Shown piece after piece: positions 37,734 to 46,491 of a DNA stretch of 58,871 nucleotides. The DNA is from Reyranella sp. (lineage in GTDB: Bacteria > Pseudomonadota > Alphaproteobacteria > Reyranellales > Reyranellaceae), in assembly GCA_019745575.1 (NCBI GenBank), contig JAIETA010000008.1:1-58871 (forward strand), read 5' to 3'. The position numbers and the translations under genes were made by a program. The notes under the pieces are model-generated. The model saw only the letters and a list, made by a program, of their open reading frames with translations. It was not told the origin of the DNA and ran no database searches. Position 1 is the first letter of the stretch. Each line of letters starts with the position of its first letter.

Positions 37734-39032
37734 ATGGCCATCCTCGCCACCCTGGCTCTCCTGTTCGCCATCGTGTTCATGGTCTGCTGCGCGCTGTTGG
37801 CCGCCTTCATCGGCAGCCTGCTCTACATGGTTGTTCTGCACCATCGCCTGAAAGAGGCCGGGCTGCGCCGCGAGGCGTTGTTGCTGGCTACACCCTTGCC
37901 GGCCGATTCCGACCTGCCCCATGTCGTCGTGCAGATCCCGTCCTTCAACGAGGGGGCCGTCGTTCGTCGCGGCGCCGAGTCGGCGGCCGCCCTCGATTGG
38001 CCGCGCGACAAGCTTCATATCCAGCTCCTGGATGACAGCACCGATGAGACGGCCGACATGGTTCGTGCCGTGGCGACGGAACTCAGGGGCCAGGGCTTCG
38101 ACGTCGTGGCCCTGCAGCGTACCGACCGCAGCGGCTACAAGGGCGGCGCACTGCATGAGGCGATGCAGAAAACGCCCTACGACTTCTTCGCGATCTTCGA
38201 CGTCGACTATGTGCCGCCGGCCGACTTCCTGCGTGTCTGCATGCGGCCCTTCTTTGCCGAGCCCAGGACGGCTTTCGTGCAGGCCCGGTTCGACTTCCTC
38301 AATCCGCATGAGAATGCCCTGACGGAAATGCAGATGGTCACGCTCGACGCCCATCTCGGCATCGAGCAGGCGACCCGCTGCTGGGCCGGTCATCCGCTGC
38401 CCTTCAACGGCACCTGCGGCATCTGGCAGCGCGCCGCGATCGAGGCCGGCGGTGGTTGGAAAGGCGACACCGTCACCGAGGATCTCGATCTCACCTACCG
38501 CGGCTGGGTGAAAGGCTGGCGTGCCTTGTTCCTGACGAGTGTGGGCGTGCCAGGCGAGCTGCCCGCCGACACCAAGACCTGGCTGCGCCAGCAGCAGCGC
38601 TGGCAGGACGGATTCCGCCACGTCTCCTTCCGGATGTTTCCCGAGATACTGAAAAGCCGCGACATCACGCCGTCGGCCAAGGTGGCGGCCCTGCTGCATC
38701 TCTGCATGTCGCTGAACCAGCCCGTGCTGCTGGTGGGCGTGGCGTCGGGCCTCCTGGCGGGCCTATTGGCGCCGCAGCTCGTGCCGCTGCTGTTGACGCT
38801 TTTCGTCGTCACGGTGGCCTGGGTGTTGTTCTGCGCCACGACCTTCCTGCGCGCCGGCCACAATTTCATCCGGGGTGGCGCGATCCCGCCGTTGGCGTTC
38901 GGCGTCGTACTGCTGCGCTTTGCCGGCGGTCAGGTCGCCACCGTCGTCCGGTCGCTGGGCGTGCACATCAAGAAGGCGTTCAGCAAGCCCAAGCCGGTCG
39001 TGTTTGACCGCACCCCGAAGAAGGGCGCCTAG
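37734..39032 (+). CDS. Cellulose-synthase-like glycosyltransferase 2 (second of tandem pair)
   Basis: A 432-residue paralogue of the preceding gene, starting 7 bases downstream. The same order of motifs is seen: VVVQIPSFNEG, LLDDSTDETADM, IFDVDYVPPADF, NGTCGIWQR, TEDLDLTYRG, QQQRWQDG, then C-terminal helices and a terminal FDRTPKKGA. The two proteins are clearly related but far from identical, so the duplication is old and they may make different linkages or work as a pair. Its stop shares CTAG with the convergent amidinotransferase gene. Confidence 0.9.
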   Translation: MAILATLALLFAIVFMVCCALLAAFIGSLLYMVVLHHRLKEAGLRREALLLATPLPADSDLPHVVVQIPSFNEGAVVRRGAESAAALDWPRDKLHIQLLDDSTDETADMVRAVATELRGQGFDVVALQRTDRSGYKGGALHEAMQKTPYDFFAIFDVDYVPPADFLRVCMRPFFAEPRTAFVQARFDFLNPHENALTEMQMVTLDAHLGIEQATRCWAGHPLPFNGTCGIWQRAAIEAGGGWKGDTVTEDLDLTYRGWVKGWRALFLTSVGVPGELPADTKTWLRQQQRWQDGFRHVSFRMFPEILKSRDITPSAKVAALLHLCMSLNQPVLLVGVASGLLAGLLAPQLVPLLLTLFVVTVAWVLFCATTFLRAGHNFIRGGAIPPLAFGVVLLRFAGGQVATVVRSLGVHIKKAFSKPKPVVFDRTPKKGA

Positions 39033-39991
39033 GCCAGCACACTTTCCCGCAGCAGCGGATGATGGGCGCAGCGCAGACCGCCGCCGGTGCTGATCGGACC
39101 ATCAAAGGGCAGCGGGATGACGTCGACCTTGCGCTTGCGCAGCTCTCCGATCACGCGGGCGTTGCCAGCGTCGATGATGACGCGGCCTTCCTCGAGCACC
39201 AGGCCATTGGTTGCCAGCAGGTTCGCTTCGTCCCTGGAGACGGTGACCGCATCCCAGTCCCGGAGCGACATCGGCAGGCCATCAATGAACTTTTCCGGGC
39301 ACCAGATGAGCAGACCCGGCTTGATCAACGCCAGGGCGCAGTCGAGATGGAGCACGTCCGACTTCATGGCGACGGGAATGACCCGGTAGCTATCGCCCAG
39401 CAGCGCCTGTAGCCAGTCGACGCCGGCGAGATCGGAGGCGCAGCCGGAAATGCCGACATAGATCTCGTAGCCGTTCAGCAGGGTATCGCCGCCTTCGAGG
39501 AACGGGCCGTCCACGCAAGCCGGCGAGCCCAAGGGCACGCTCGACCAGTGCGCGCCGCGCTGTTGAACGACCTGCTGAATGATCGGCCGCAGTCCATAGC
39601 GTTCGCGTTGCCGGCACTTCAGGCGGAGCGAGGCGTCGATGACGTGGTTGCCGATCACGATCATGCCGTCGCGTGGAAAAAGCTGGGCGCCTTCGCCATT
39701 GGGGGCGAGGAACGTGCGCTCGTCGCCCTTCAGGCGTTCCGGCCGGTGCACTGTGACGCCCTCGCGGGCGACCAGCTCGGCCAGCGTGTCTGCCTGGCGC
39801 TCGATGCGCATAGCCCACTCGGGATCGATATCGATCAGGCGGCGCCCTGCATGCTGCCGGCTGAATGCGTCGCTGGGCGGGATCAGCCAGCGCTGCGACG
39901 CTTCGTGGAAGACGACGAAGTCCTCGGCGGGCGAGATGCCGATGACGACTTCGCGGAGCCTGCCCCACTCGTGGTGTACGCCGAACAGCAC
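39029..39991 (-). CDS. Amidinotransferase family protein (glycine amidinotransferase-like)
   Basis: A 320-residue enzyme of the guanidino-group-modifying superfamily. LFPRDGMIVIGNHVIDASLRLKCRQRERYG closely follows the PRD..VGN.I.EA pattern of arginine:glycine amidinotransferase, and FLEGGDTLL, VLHLDCALALI and the active Cys308 in STGGGLRCAHHPL fit the catalytic Glu/Asp-His-Cys set. Members move an amidino group from arginine to an amine. The gene begins 2 bases after manC and so probably shares its transcript. The acceptor is unknown; an aminosugar, aminocyclitol or lipid amine would fit the neighbourhood. Confidence 0.78.
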   Translation of the reverse strand: MLFGVHHEWGRLREVVIGISPAEDFVVFHEASQRWLIPPSDAFSRQHAGRRLIDIDPEWAMRIERQADTLAELVAREGVTVHRPERLKGDERTFLAPNGEGAQLFPRDGMIVIGNHVIDASLRLKCRQRERYGLRPIIQQVVQQRGAHWSSVPLGSPACVDGPFLEGGDTLLNGYEIYVGISGCASDLAGVDWLQALLGDSYRVIPVAMKSDVLHLDCALALIKPGLLIWCPEKFIDGLPMSLRDWDAVTVSRDEANLLATNGLVLEEGRVIIDAGNARVIGELRKRKVDVIPLPFDGPISTGGGLRCAHHPLLRESVLA

Positions 39992-39993
39992 GC

Positions 39994-41400
39994 TCAGACC
40001 CGCGCGTAGATGTCCTCGTAGCGTACGATATCGTCCTCCTCGACATAATCGCCGGTCTGGACTTCGACCACTTCCAGCAATTCGGTGCCGGGGTTGGCGA
40101 GGCGATGGATGCCACCGATCGGGATGTAGGTCGATTCATTCTCGTGCAGGGTCATGATCTGGCCGTCGAGCGTCACCTCGGCGATGCCCTTCACGACCAC
40201 CCAATGCTCGGCGCGCCGGTTGTGGCTCTGCAGGCTGAGCTTGGCGCCGGGCTTGACCGTGAGCCGCTTGGCGCGGAAACGCTCGCCGCGGTCGATATCC
40301 TGATAGCTGCCCCAGGGCCGGTGCATCACGGCATGCTCGGTCGCGGCGCGATGCTTGCCATCCGACATGCGCTGCACGACGTCCTTCAGGCGCGGGAGGT
40401 TGTCGCGATGGCCGACCAGCACGGCATCGTTCATCGACACGACGACGACGTCCTCGACGCCGATCACGGCCGTCAGCGGGCCGTCGGAGCGGATGTAGGA
40501 ATTGCGCACATGGTCGATCTCGACCGGACCTTCGGTGACGTTGCCGGCGCTGTCGGCCTCGCCAATGTCGAGCAGCGCGTCCCAGGTACCGAGGTCGGAC
40601 CAACGGAACTTGGCCGGCACCACCCAGCATTTGTCGGTGCGCTCCATCACGGCGTAGTCGATCGACTTGGCCGGCGCCTTGGCGAAGGCCTCGGCGTCGA
40701 GGAAAACGGTCGAGCCGGTCTTCTTCGCCTTGGTCACGGCCTCTTCGGCGGCGGCGGCCATGGCGGGCTCGAAGCGCGCCATCTCGGAGAGCAGCAGGTC
40801 GGGCGGAAACAGGAAGTTGCCGCTGTTCCACAGCAGGCCCTCGGCGATGTAGCGCAATGCCGTCTGGGCGTTGGGCTTCTCGACGAAGGCCGCGACCTTG
40901 TGCACCGCGCCGATGTGCTCGCTGCCGATCCGGATATAGCCGTAGTCGGTTTTCGGCTCCGTCGGCGGAATGCCGAAGGTGACGATGCCGCCCTGGTGGA
41001 CGGCGGCAAGGCCTTCGCGGCAGCCGGCGAGGAATTCCCCGATGCCGATCACCAGATGATCCGACGCCAGCGCCAGTACGGCCTTGGCGCCGAGTCCACG
41101 CGTGTAGGCGGCGGCGGCGGCCATGGCAGGGCCTGAATCACGGCGTGACGGTTCGACCAGGATGTCGATCTCGACGCCGATGTCCTTGGCCTGGCTTTCG
41201 CACATGAAGCGATAGGCGTCGTTGGTCGCGATCACGGGCCGTGCGAACAGGTCGCGGTCGGCCACGCGCTCCAGGGTCTGCTGAAAGGTCGATTGCTTGC
41301 CGAGAAGCGGCACGAACTGCTTGGGCATGCTCTCGCGCGATAGCGGCCACAGCCGCTTGCCGGAGCCTCCGACCAGAATGACGGGTGTGATGAGGGACAT
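39994..41400 (-). CDS. manC: Mannose-1-phosphate guanylyltransferase / mannose-6-phosphate isomerase
   Basis: A 468-residue bifunctional enzyme that makes GDP-mannose. The pyrophosphorylase domain starts MSLITPVILVGGSGKRLWPLSRESMPKQF and includes FVEKPNAQTALRYI. The C-terminal cupin (type II PMI) domain has KLSLQSHNRRAEHWVVVKGIAEV and IPIGGIHRLANPGTELLEVVEVQTGDYVEEDDIVRYED. I start it at the ATG at 41400; the ORF-track extension of 30 residues lacks similarity. It supplies the sugar donor expected for the CslA-like synthases that converge on it. Confidence 0.95.
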   Translation of the reverse strand: MSLITPVILVGGSGKRLWPLSRESMPKQFVPLLGKQSTFQQTLERVADRDLFARPVIATNDAYRFMCESQAKDIGVEIDILVEPSRRDSGPAMAAAAAYTRGLGAKAVLALASDHLVIGIGEFLAGCREGLAAVHQGGIVTFGIPPTEPKTDYGYIRIGSEHIGAVHKVAAFVEKPNAQTALRYIAEGLLWNSGNFLFPPDLLLSEMARFEPAMAAAAEEAVTKAKKTGSTVFLDAEAFAKAPAKSIDYAVMERTDKCWVVPAKFRWSDLGTWDALLDIGEADSAGNVTEGPVEIDHVRNSYIRSDGPLTAVIGVEDVVVVSMNDAVLVGHRDNLPRLKDVVQRMSDGKHRAATEHAVMHRPWGSYQDIDRGERFRAKRLTVKPGAKLSLQSHNRRAEHWVVVKGIAEVTLDGQIMTLHENESTYIPIGGIHRLANPGTELLEVVEVQTGDYVEEDDIVRYEDIYARV

Positions 41401-41428
41401 TCGGACGGCTTTCCTTGACGTGTGGCGT

Positions 41429-43117
41429 TCAGCGGTCGGACGAGGCGGCGTGTCGAGCCGCGATATAGCCGAAGGTAAGGGCTGGGCCAATGGTGATGCC
41501 AGCCCCCGGATAGGTGCCGCCCATCACGCTGGTCATGTCGTTCCCGGCGGCATAGAGGCCGGTGATGGGGATGCCCCGATCATCGAGCACCCGGGCATGG
41601 CCGTCGACCCGCAATCCCAGGAAGGTGCCGATATCGCCCGGGATCAGTTTCATGGCGTAGTAGGGCGCTCGCGTCAGTGGCGCCAGGCACGGGTTGGGTT
41701 GGTGCGTGGGGTCGCCGTTGAAGCGATGATAGGCATCGGTGCCCTTGCCGAAGTCCGGGTCTTCGCCTTTTGCGGCATTGACGTTGAAACGCTGGACGGT
41801 TGCCTGCAGGGCCCCTGCATCGATCCCCATGCGGGCGGCGAGTTCCGGCCAGCTCCCGGCGGCCGTCAGATACCCGCTTCTGAGATGCGGGCCAAGCGGC
41901 AGTGGTGCCGGCCCAATCGCGCCCATGCCGTAGCGGCGGATGGCGCGGTGATCGCACACCAGCCAGCAGCTCGTCTCGAGCTGGTCACGGCAGGCCTCGA
42001 CCATTGCCGGCACGAAATCATGGTAGGATGCCGACTCGTTGGTGAAACGCCGGCCGGTGGCATCGACGGCGATATAGCCGGGCTTGCCGCGCTCATAGAA
42101 GTGCGGAAAGGGCAGGGTCGAGCCGTCGGGCTGCGGCACCAGCGAGACCGGGACCCAGGCCGCAGCGTAGGCGACATCCTCGGCCAGGGCGCCGCCTGCC
42201 GTCTGGCCGAGCCGGATGCCATCGCCGCGGTTGCCCGGTGGGGGCGCCGACCGATGCCGGCGACCGTCGCGTACATGGCCGTAGTACCGGCGTTTCAGTT
42301 CGTCATCAGCCGGGAAGCCACCGCAGGCCAGCACGACGCCGCGCCGTGCCCTGATTTCCTCACGCTGTCCGTCACGTTGCACGACCGCACCGACGACGGC
42401 ACCGGCATTCTGGATCAACTCGACGACCGGGCTGGAGAGCCAGAGGTCGATGCCGCGTTCTTCCGCCGACAGCGCCAGCGCCGCGATCAGGGCGTTGCCG
42501 TTGGCGAGCCGGGTGCCGCGGGGGTGGTTCACGCGGTCCATTGCGTAGCGCACGGTCATGCCCGCGACATGCAGCGCCGATCGCACGGAGCGCGTCATCC
42601 TGAACACATGGGGCAGGTCGCCGCGGCCCAGCATCATGCCGCCGAACGCCATCATGGTCTTGAGCGGAGCCCGCAGGTCGGCAAAGCGCCGGCCGAGCCG
42701 TCGCCCGTCGAACGGCAGCGGCAGCAGTGACCGGCCGCCCTGGGCGGCGCCCGGCTTGGTCGGATGATAGTCGGCCCAGACCGGCACCGCTTCGTAGCGT
42801 ACATACGTGTTGCTCTCGATGAACTCGACGGCCGGATTGCAGTTGTCCAGGAAGGCGTTCGCCAGCTCGAGGTTCAGGCGATTGCCGGCCTCCTGCTGCA
42901 GGTAAGTCAGTGCCTCGTCCTTGGAATCGGCGATGCCCAAGGCGCGGCCGTGGCGGTTGCCGGGGATCCAGATCACGCCGGCCGAATAGGCCGTCGAGCC
43001 GCCGAACTGCGGTTCCTTCTCGACCATCAGCACGCCCAGCCCGGCATGCGACGCGGCAAGCGCCGCGGCGAACCCGGCAGCTCCGGAGCCCACCACCAGC
43101 AGATCCGTTTCAATCAT
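41429..43117 (-). CDS. FAD-dependent oxidoreductase (KstD/fumarate-reductase flavoprotein type)
   Basis: A 562-residue flavoprotein. The FAD motif LLVVGSGAAGFAAALAASHAGLGVLMVEKEPQFGGSTAYSAG is at the N-terminus, with a second FAD segment near the end (GLYAAGNDMTSVMGGTYPGAGITIGPALTFGYIAA). This matches 3-ketosteroid delta-1-dehydrogenase and related FAD-binding-2 proteins, but such similarity does not fix the substrate. It lacks a signal peptide and so is cytoplasmic. Its ATG overlaps the stop of the ion channel gene (ATGA), suggesting coupled translation. manC follows 28 bases downstream. Confidence 0.85.
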   Translation of the reverse strand: MIETDLLVVGSGAAGFAAALAASHAGLGVLMVEKEPQFGGSTAYSAGVIWIPGNRHGRALGIADSKDEALTYLQQEAGNRLNLELANAFLDNCNPAVEFIESNTYVRYEAVPVWADYHPTKPGAAQGGRSLLPLPFDGRRLGRRFADLRAPLKTMMAFGGMMLGRGDLPHVFRMTRSVRSALHVAGMTVRYAMDRVNHPRGTRLANGNALIAALALSAEERGIDLWLSSPVVELIQNAGAVVGAVVQRDGQREEIRARRGVVLACGGFPADDELKRRYYGHVRDGRRHRSAPPPGNRGDGIRLGQTAGGALAEDVAYAAAWVPVSLVPQPDGSTLPFPHFYERGKPGYIAVDATGRRFTNESASYHDFVPAMVEACRDQLETSCWLVCDHRAIRRYGMGAIGPAPLPLGPHLRSGYLTAAGSWPELAARMGIDAGALQATVQRFNVNAAKGEDPDFGKGTDAYHRFNGDPTHQPNPCLAPLTRAPYYAMKLIPGDIGTFLGLRVDGHARVLDDRGIPITGLYAAGNDMTSVMGGTYPGAGITIGPALTFGYIAARHAASSDR

Positions 43118-44307
43118 CGCCTGGGCTCGTCCTTCGTCCGTTCGATATTCTCCTCACGCCGCCGCTTGGCCTCGACCTCGACTGCCTGGGCCAAGGCGGG
43201 GATGCGCGAGGCGATCTCGTAGAAATCGCTGGCATACAGCACCAGCAGCGTGGTCGGCCGCGACGTCGCCACGGTGGCGGATCTCGGTTGGCGCTCCAGA
43301 AGCGACATTTCCCCGAAGAATGCGCCCTCGCCGAGCTTCACGGTGCCGCCGGTTGGGAGGCGGACTTCGCACTCGCCACTGGAGATGAAGAACATCGAGT
43401 CGCCGGGATCTCCGCGCCTCATGATAACCACACGCGAGGGGTAGTAGCGGGTTCGCAACTTGCCCACGATTTCCGACAGGGTGACGACACCCAGGGCGGC
43501 AAATATCGGCACGCGCGCCACCAATTCCCAGACCTTGAGATACTCGCGCCGCCGTTCTTCCTGCGCGAAGCCTGTCGCGAGCACACCGGTCATGATGGCA
43601 AGCACCGAGATTCCGCTGATCATCAGGACCGATCCGACAAGGCGCCCTCCTGCCGTAAGCGGCACGACGTCGCCGTAGCCGGTCGTGGTCAAGGTCACCA
43701 CCGCCCACCACAGGGCGTTGGGCAGGCTGCCGAAGGCCTCGGGCTGGCGTTCGCGCTCGAGCAGATGCGCGACCGTCGCGGCCATTACGAGAACGATGAA
43801 GAAGAGGGCAAGTACGCCGGCGATGGGGGAGCGCTCGTTCGACACGACACGGGCCAGCGTGCCGAGTGCCGGCGCATGCAGGCCTAGCTTCATGACCCAG
43901 AGAACGCAGAAAATCGAGGCAGTGTCGGAATCGACGATGCGATAGCCTGCCAATCGCATGAACACCGGCACGGTCGCGAGAAGGGCGACCAGGCCAGGCA
44001 ACGATATCGCCCATCGAAGCCGGGCGATCATGGGAGGAAACTCGCGGTAGCGTGCCTCCTCCGGCGCGCCCCACAGCCTTATGAGATATTCGACGAAGAA
44101 CAGGACGGCGACGAGCCATATCGTGTAGCGCAAGCCGTCTCGCACATCTAGTGGGAGCCCATCGACCGACAGCAGGATCACGGCAAGCAGGCCGATGACG
44201 AGCAGGCATATGTGCGCCAGCCGCCATGGCCGGCCCGCCTCGCTCGGGTCGGCGAAATTCAGCAACGCATGAATGCGCGCACGGAGACCAGGGGGCGGAG
44301 CCGTCAC
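43114..44307 (-). CDS. Cyclic-nucleotide-gated potassium channel (MlotiK1-like)
   Basis: A six-helix voltage-gated-like channel of 397 residues from a GTG at 44307; a TTG 12 codons further upstream is also open. The pore loop has the K+ filter TTTGYGD after LPNALWWAVVTL. A C-linker follows, then a cyclic-nucleotide-binding domain with VKLGEGAFFGEMSLLERQPRSATV, whose FGE and R-S-A cassette binds the phosphate of cAMP or cGMP. The S4 region has few arginines, as in MlotiK1, so ligand rather than voltage should gate it. It is co-directional and overlapping with a flavoprotein gene. Confidence 0.88.
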   Translation of the reverse strand: MTAPPPGLRARIHALLNFADPSEAGRPWRLAHICLLVIGLLAVILLSVDGLPLDVRDGLRYTIWLVAVLFFVEYLIRLWGAPEEARYREFPPMIARLRWAISLPGLVALLATVPVFMRLAGYRIVDSDTASIFCVLWVMKLGLHAPALGTLARVVSNERSPIAGVLALFFIVLVMAATVAHLLERERQPEAFGSLPNALWWAVVTLTTTGYGDVVPLTAGGRLVGSVLMISGISVLAIMTGVLATGFAQEERRREYLKVWELVARVPIFAALGVVTLSEIVGKLRTRYYPSRVVIMRRGDPGDSMFFISSGECEVRLPTGGTVKLGEGAFFGEMSLLERQPRSATVATSRPTTLLVLYASDFYEIASRIPALAQAVEVEAKRRREENIERTKDEPRR

Positions 44308-44337
44308 GCCATGACCATAGGCGGGCTGGCCTCTGAA

Positions 44338-44366
44338 TTGCAACGCGGGGGAGGCCGGTCTACGGT
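44338..44366 (+). promoter_or_regulatory. Possible promoter of the hyuAB-TRAP run
   Basis: In the 95-base divergent gap TTGCAA is followed after 17 bases by TACGGT, about 37 bases before the GTG start of hyuA. The -10 match is poor, so this is only the best candidate in the gap. Confidence 0.25.
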
Positions 44367-44402
44367 CGCGCCCGTCACGAAGGTCCGGGGTTGGGAGCAG
44401 CG

Positions 44403-46481
44403 GTGGTCAGCGATTTGCGCATTGCCGTCGACATTGGCGGCACGTTCACGGATGTTGTTCTGGAGGAAGGCGGTCGACGGCTGACGCGCAAGCTGCTGAC
44501 GACGCCGCAACGGCCGGAGGAGGCGGTCCTCGAGGGCGTGCGCCTGATCCTGACCGATGCCGGTCGCGGCTTCAGCGACATCGCAGTGTTCGTGCATGGC
44601 ACGACTCTGGCGACCAACGCCGTGATCGAGCGCCGCGGCGCGCGTACCGCCCTGATCGCCACCGAAGGATTTCGCGACGTCCTCGATATCGCCAATGAAA
44701 GCCGCTACGACCAATACGACCTGACGATCGAGAAGCCGAAGCCGTTGGTGCCGCGGGTCCTTCGCTTCACTGTGCCGGAGCGCCTGGACGTACACGGCAA
44801 GATCCGGCTGCGGCTTGACGAGGAGGCGGTCGGCGTCGTGGCAGGCAAGCTGGCCGCCGCCGGCATCGAGAGCGTTGCCGTGGCCTTCATGCATTCCTAC
44901 GTCAATCCAGTGCACGAGCGTCGCGTCCGGGAGATTCTCAAGGTCGGACTGCCGGATCTTCGGGTCACGCTGTCGAGCGAGGTTTGCCCCGAGGTGCGCG
45001 AATACGAGCGAACGTCGACGGCGGTGGCCAACGCCTACGTGCAGCCGCTAATGGACTCCTATCTGGCCCGCATGCAGGCAGCCCTTGCGGCCGAGCGATT
45101 CGTCGGCACGATCTATCTCGTAACGTCGGGCGGCGGCCTGACCGCCATCGAGACGGCGCGGCGATTTCCCGTGCGGCTGATCGAGTCGGGTCCGGCCGGC
45201 GGCGCGATTTTTGCAGCGCAGGTGGCGGCCCGCGCCGGCGAGAAGCGGGCGTTGAGCTACGATATGGGGGGCACCACGGCCAAGATCTGCCTGATCGACG
45301 ACTTCACGCCGCATACCGCGCGACTGTTCGAGGTCGACCGCGCAGCCCGGTTCCTGAAAGGCTCCGGGTTGCCAGTGCGCATTCCGGTGATCGAGATGGT
45401 CGAGATCGGGGCAGGCGGCGGATCGATCGCCCGCCTCGACGCCCTGAAGCGCGTGACGGTGGGGCCGGAAAGCGCCGGCGCCGAGCCCGGCCCCGCCTGC
45501 TATGGCCGCGGCGGCCGCCATCCTGCTGTGACCGACGCCAATGTCGTCCTGGGCACGATCGACCCCGCCGATTTCGCCGGCGGCACCATTCCGCTCGACC
45601 TGGCCGCGGCACGGGCGGCGCTCCAGCGCGACGTCGGCGAGGGCCTCGGGCTCCCGACCGAGATGGCGGCCTATGCCGTCTACGAGATGGTATCGGAAAA
45701 CATGGCAAGCGCCGCCCGCGTGCATGCCGTCGAGCGCGGCGCCGTGGTCAACCAGTACAATCTCATCGCCTTCGGGGGCGGCGCACCGCTGCATGCCGCG
45801 CGGGTTGCCGAAAAGATCGGCGTACGGCGCGTGATCGTGCCGCCCAATGCCGGGGTGGGTTCCGCCGTGGGCTTCCTGGCGGCGCCCGTGTCCTTCGAGT
45901 TGGTGCGCAGCCGCTACATGCGGCTCGACCGGTTCGATGCGGCGTCGGCGTCGGAGCTTCTCGCCGAGATGAGCGCCGAGGCGACCGCCTTGGTGGCCCC
46001 AGGCGCCCGTGGTCAGGCGACCTTCGAGCGGCGCGTCGCTTTCATGCGCTATGTCGGCCAGGGCCACGAGATCATGGTCGTCCTGCCGCAACGGCCGCTG
46101 GTGGCGGGCGATGCCGACGCGTTGCGCGCGTCTTACGAGCGTGACTATGCTGTGCTGTTCGAACGGCACATCCCCAATGCCGCCATCGAGATCCTGAGCT
46201 GGTCGGTCCAGGTCTCGACCGAGACGCCGTTGCCGGCGCAGCAGAGCGCGGCACCGGCCACGCAGGCGCCCGTCCCATCCGGTCGCCGCCCGGTGTTCGA
46301 CGGCCGCAGCGGGCGCACGACCGATGTGCCGGTCTATCGGCGCGAGGCCCTGCCGCCGGGCAGCGCCTTTGCCGGACCGGCCATTGTGGCCGAGGCCGAG
46401 ACATCGACCTACATTTCGGCAAGTTTTACCGCGCACATCGATGCTTCCGGCTGTATCGTCATGGATCGCCGGGCAGGGTGA
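44403..46481 (+). CDS. hyuA: Hydantoinase/oxoprolinase subunit A (HyuA)
   Basis: A 692-residue ATP-dependent ring-opening or carboxylase-type subunit. The ASKHA nucleotide motif is at the start (IAVDIGGTFTDVVLEEGGRRL), with VHGTTLATNAVIERRGARTALI, SYDMGGTTAKICLID, AGGGSIARLD and FGGGAPLHAARVAEKIGVRRVIVPPNAGVGSAVGFL. I use the GTG at 44403, 5 bases after GGAG. Relatives open hydantoins or 5-oxoproline, or carboxylate acetone and acetophenone, always with HyuB. It is divergent from the ion channel gene and is followed after 10 bases by hyuB. Confidence 0.9.
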   Translation: MVSDLRIAVDIGGTFTDVVLEEGGRRLTRKLLTTPQRPEEAVLEGVRLILTDAGRGFSDIAVFVHGTTLATNAVIERRGARTALIATEGFRDVLDIANESRYDQYDLTIEKPKPLVPRVLRFTVPERLDVHGKIRLRLDEEAVGVVAGKLAAAGIESVAVAFMHSYVNPVHERRVREILKVGLPDLRVTLSSEVCPEVREYERTSTAVANAYVQPLMDSYLARMQAALAAERFVGTIYLVTSGGGLTAIETARRFPVRLIESGPAGGAIFAAQVAARAGEKRALSYDMGGTTAKICLIDDFTPHTARLFEVDRAARFLKGSGLPVRIPVIEMVEIGAGGGSIARLDALKRVTVGPESAGAEPGPACYGRGGRHPAVTDANVVLGTIDPADFAGGTIPLDLAAARAALQRDVGEGLGLPTEMAAYAVYEMVSENMASAARVHAVERGAVVNQYNLIAFGGGAPLHAARVAEKIGVRRVIVPPNAGVGSAVGFLAAPVSFELVRSRYMRLDRFDAASASELLAEMSAEATALVAPGARGQATFERRVAFMRYVGQGHEIMVVLPQRPLVAGDADALRASYERDYAVLFERHIPNAAIEILSWSVQVSTETPLPAQQSAAPATQAPVPSGRRPVFDGRSGRTTDVPVYRREALPPGSAFAGPAIVAEAETSTYISASFTAHIDASGCIVMDRRAG

Positions 46482-46491
46482 GGAGAGGATC

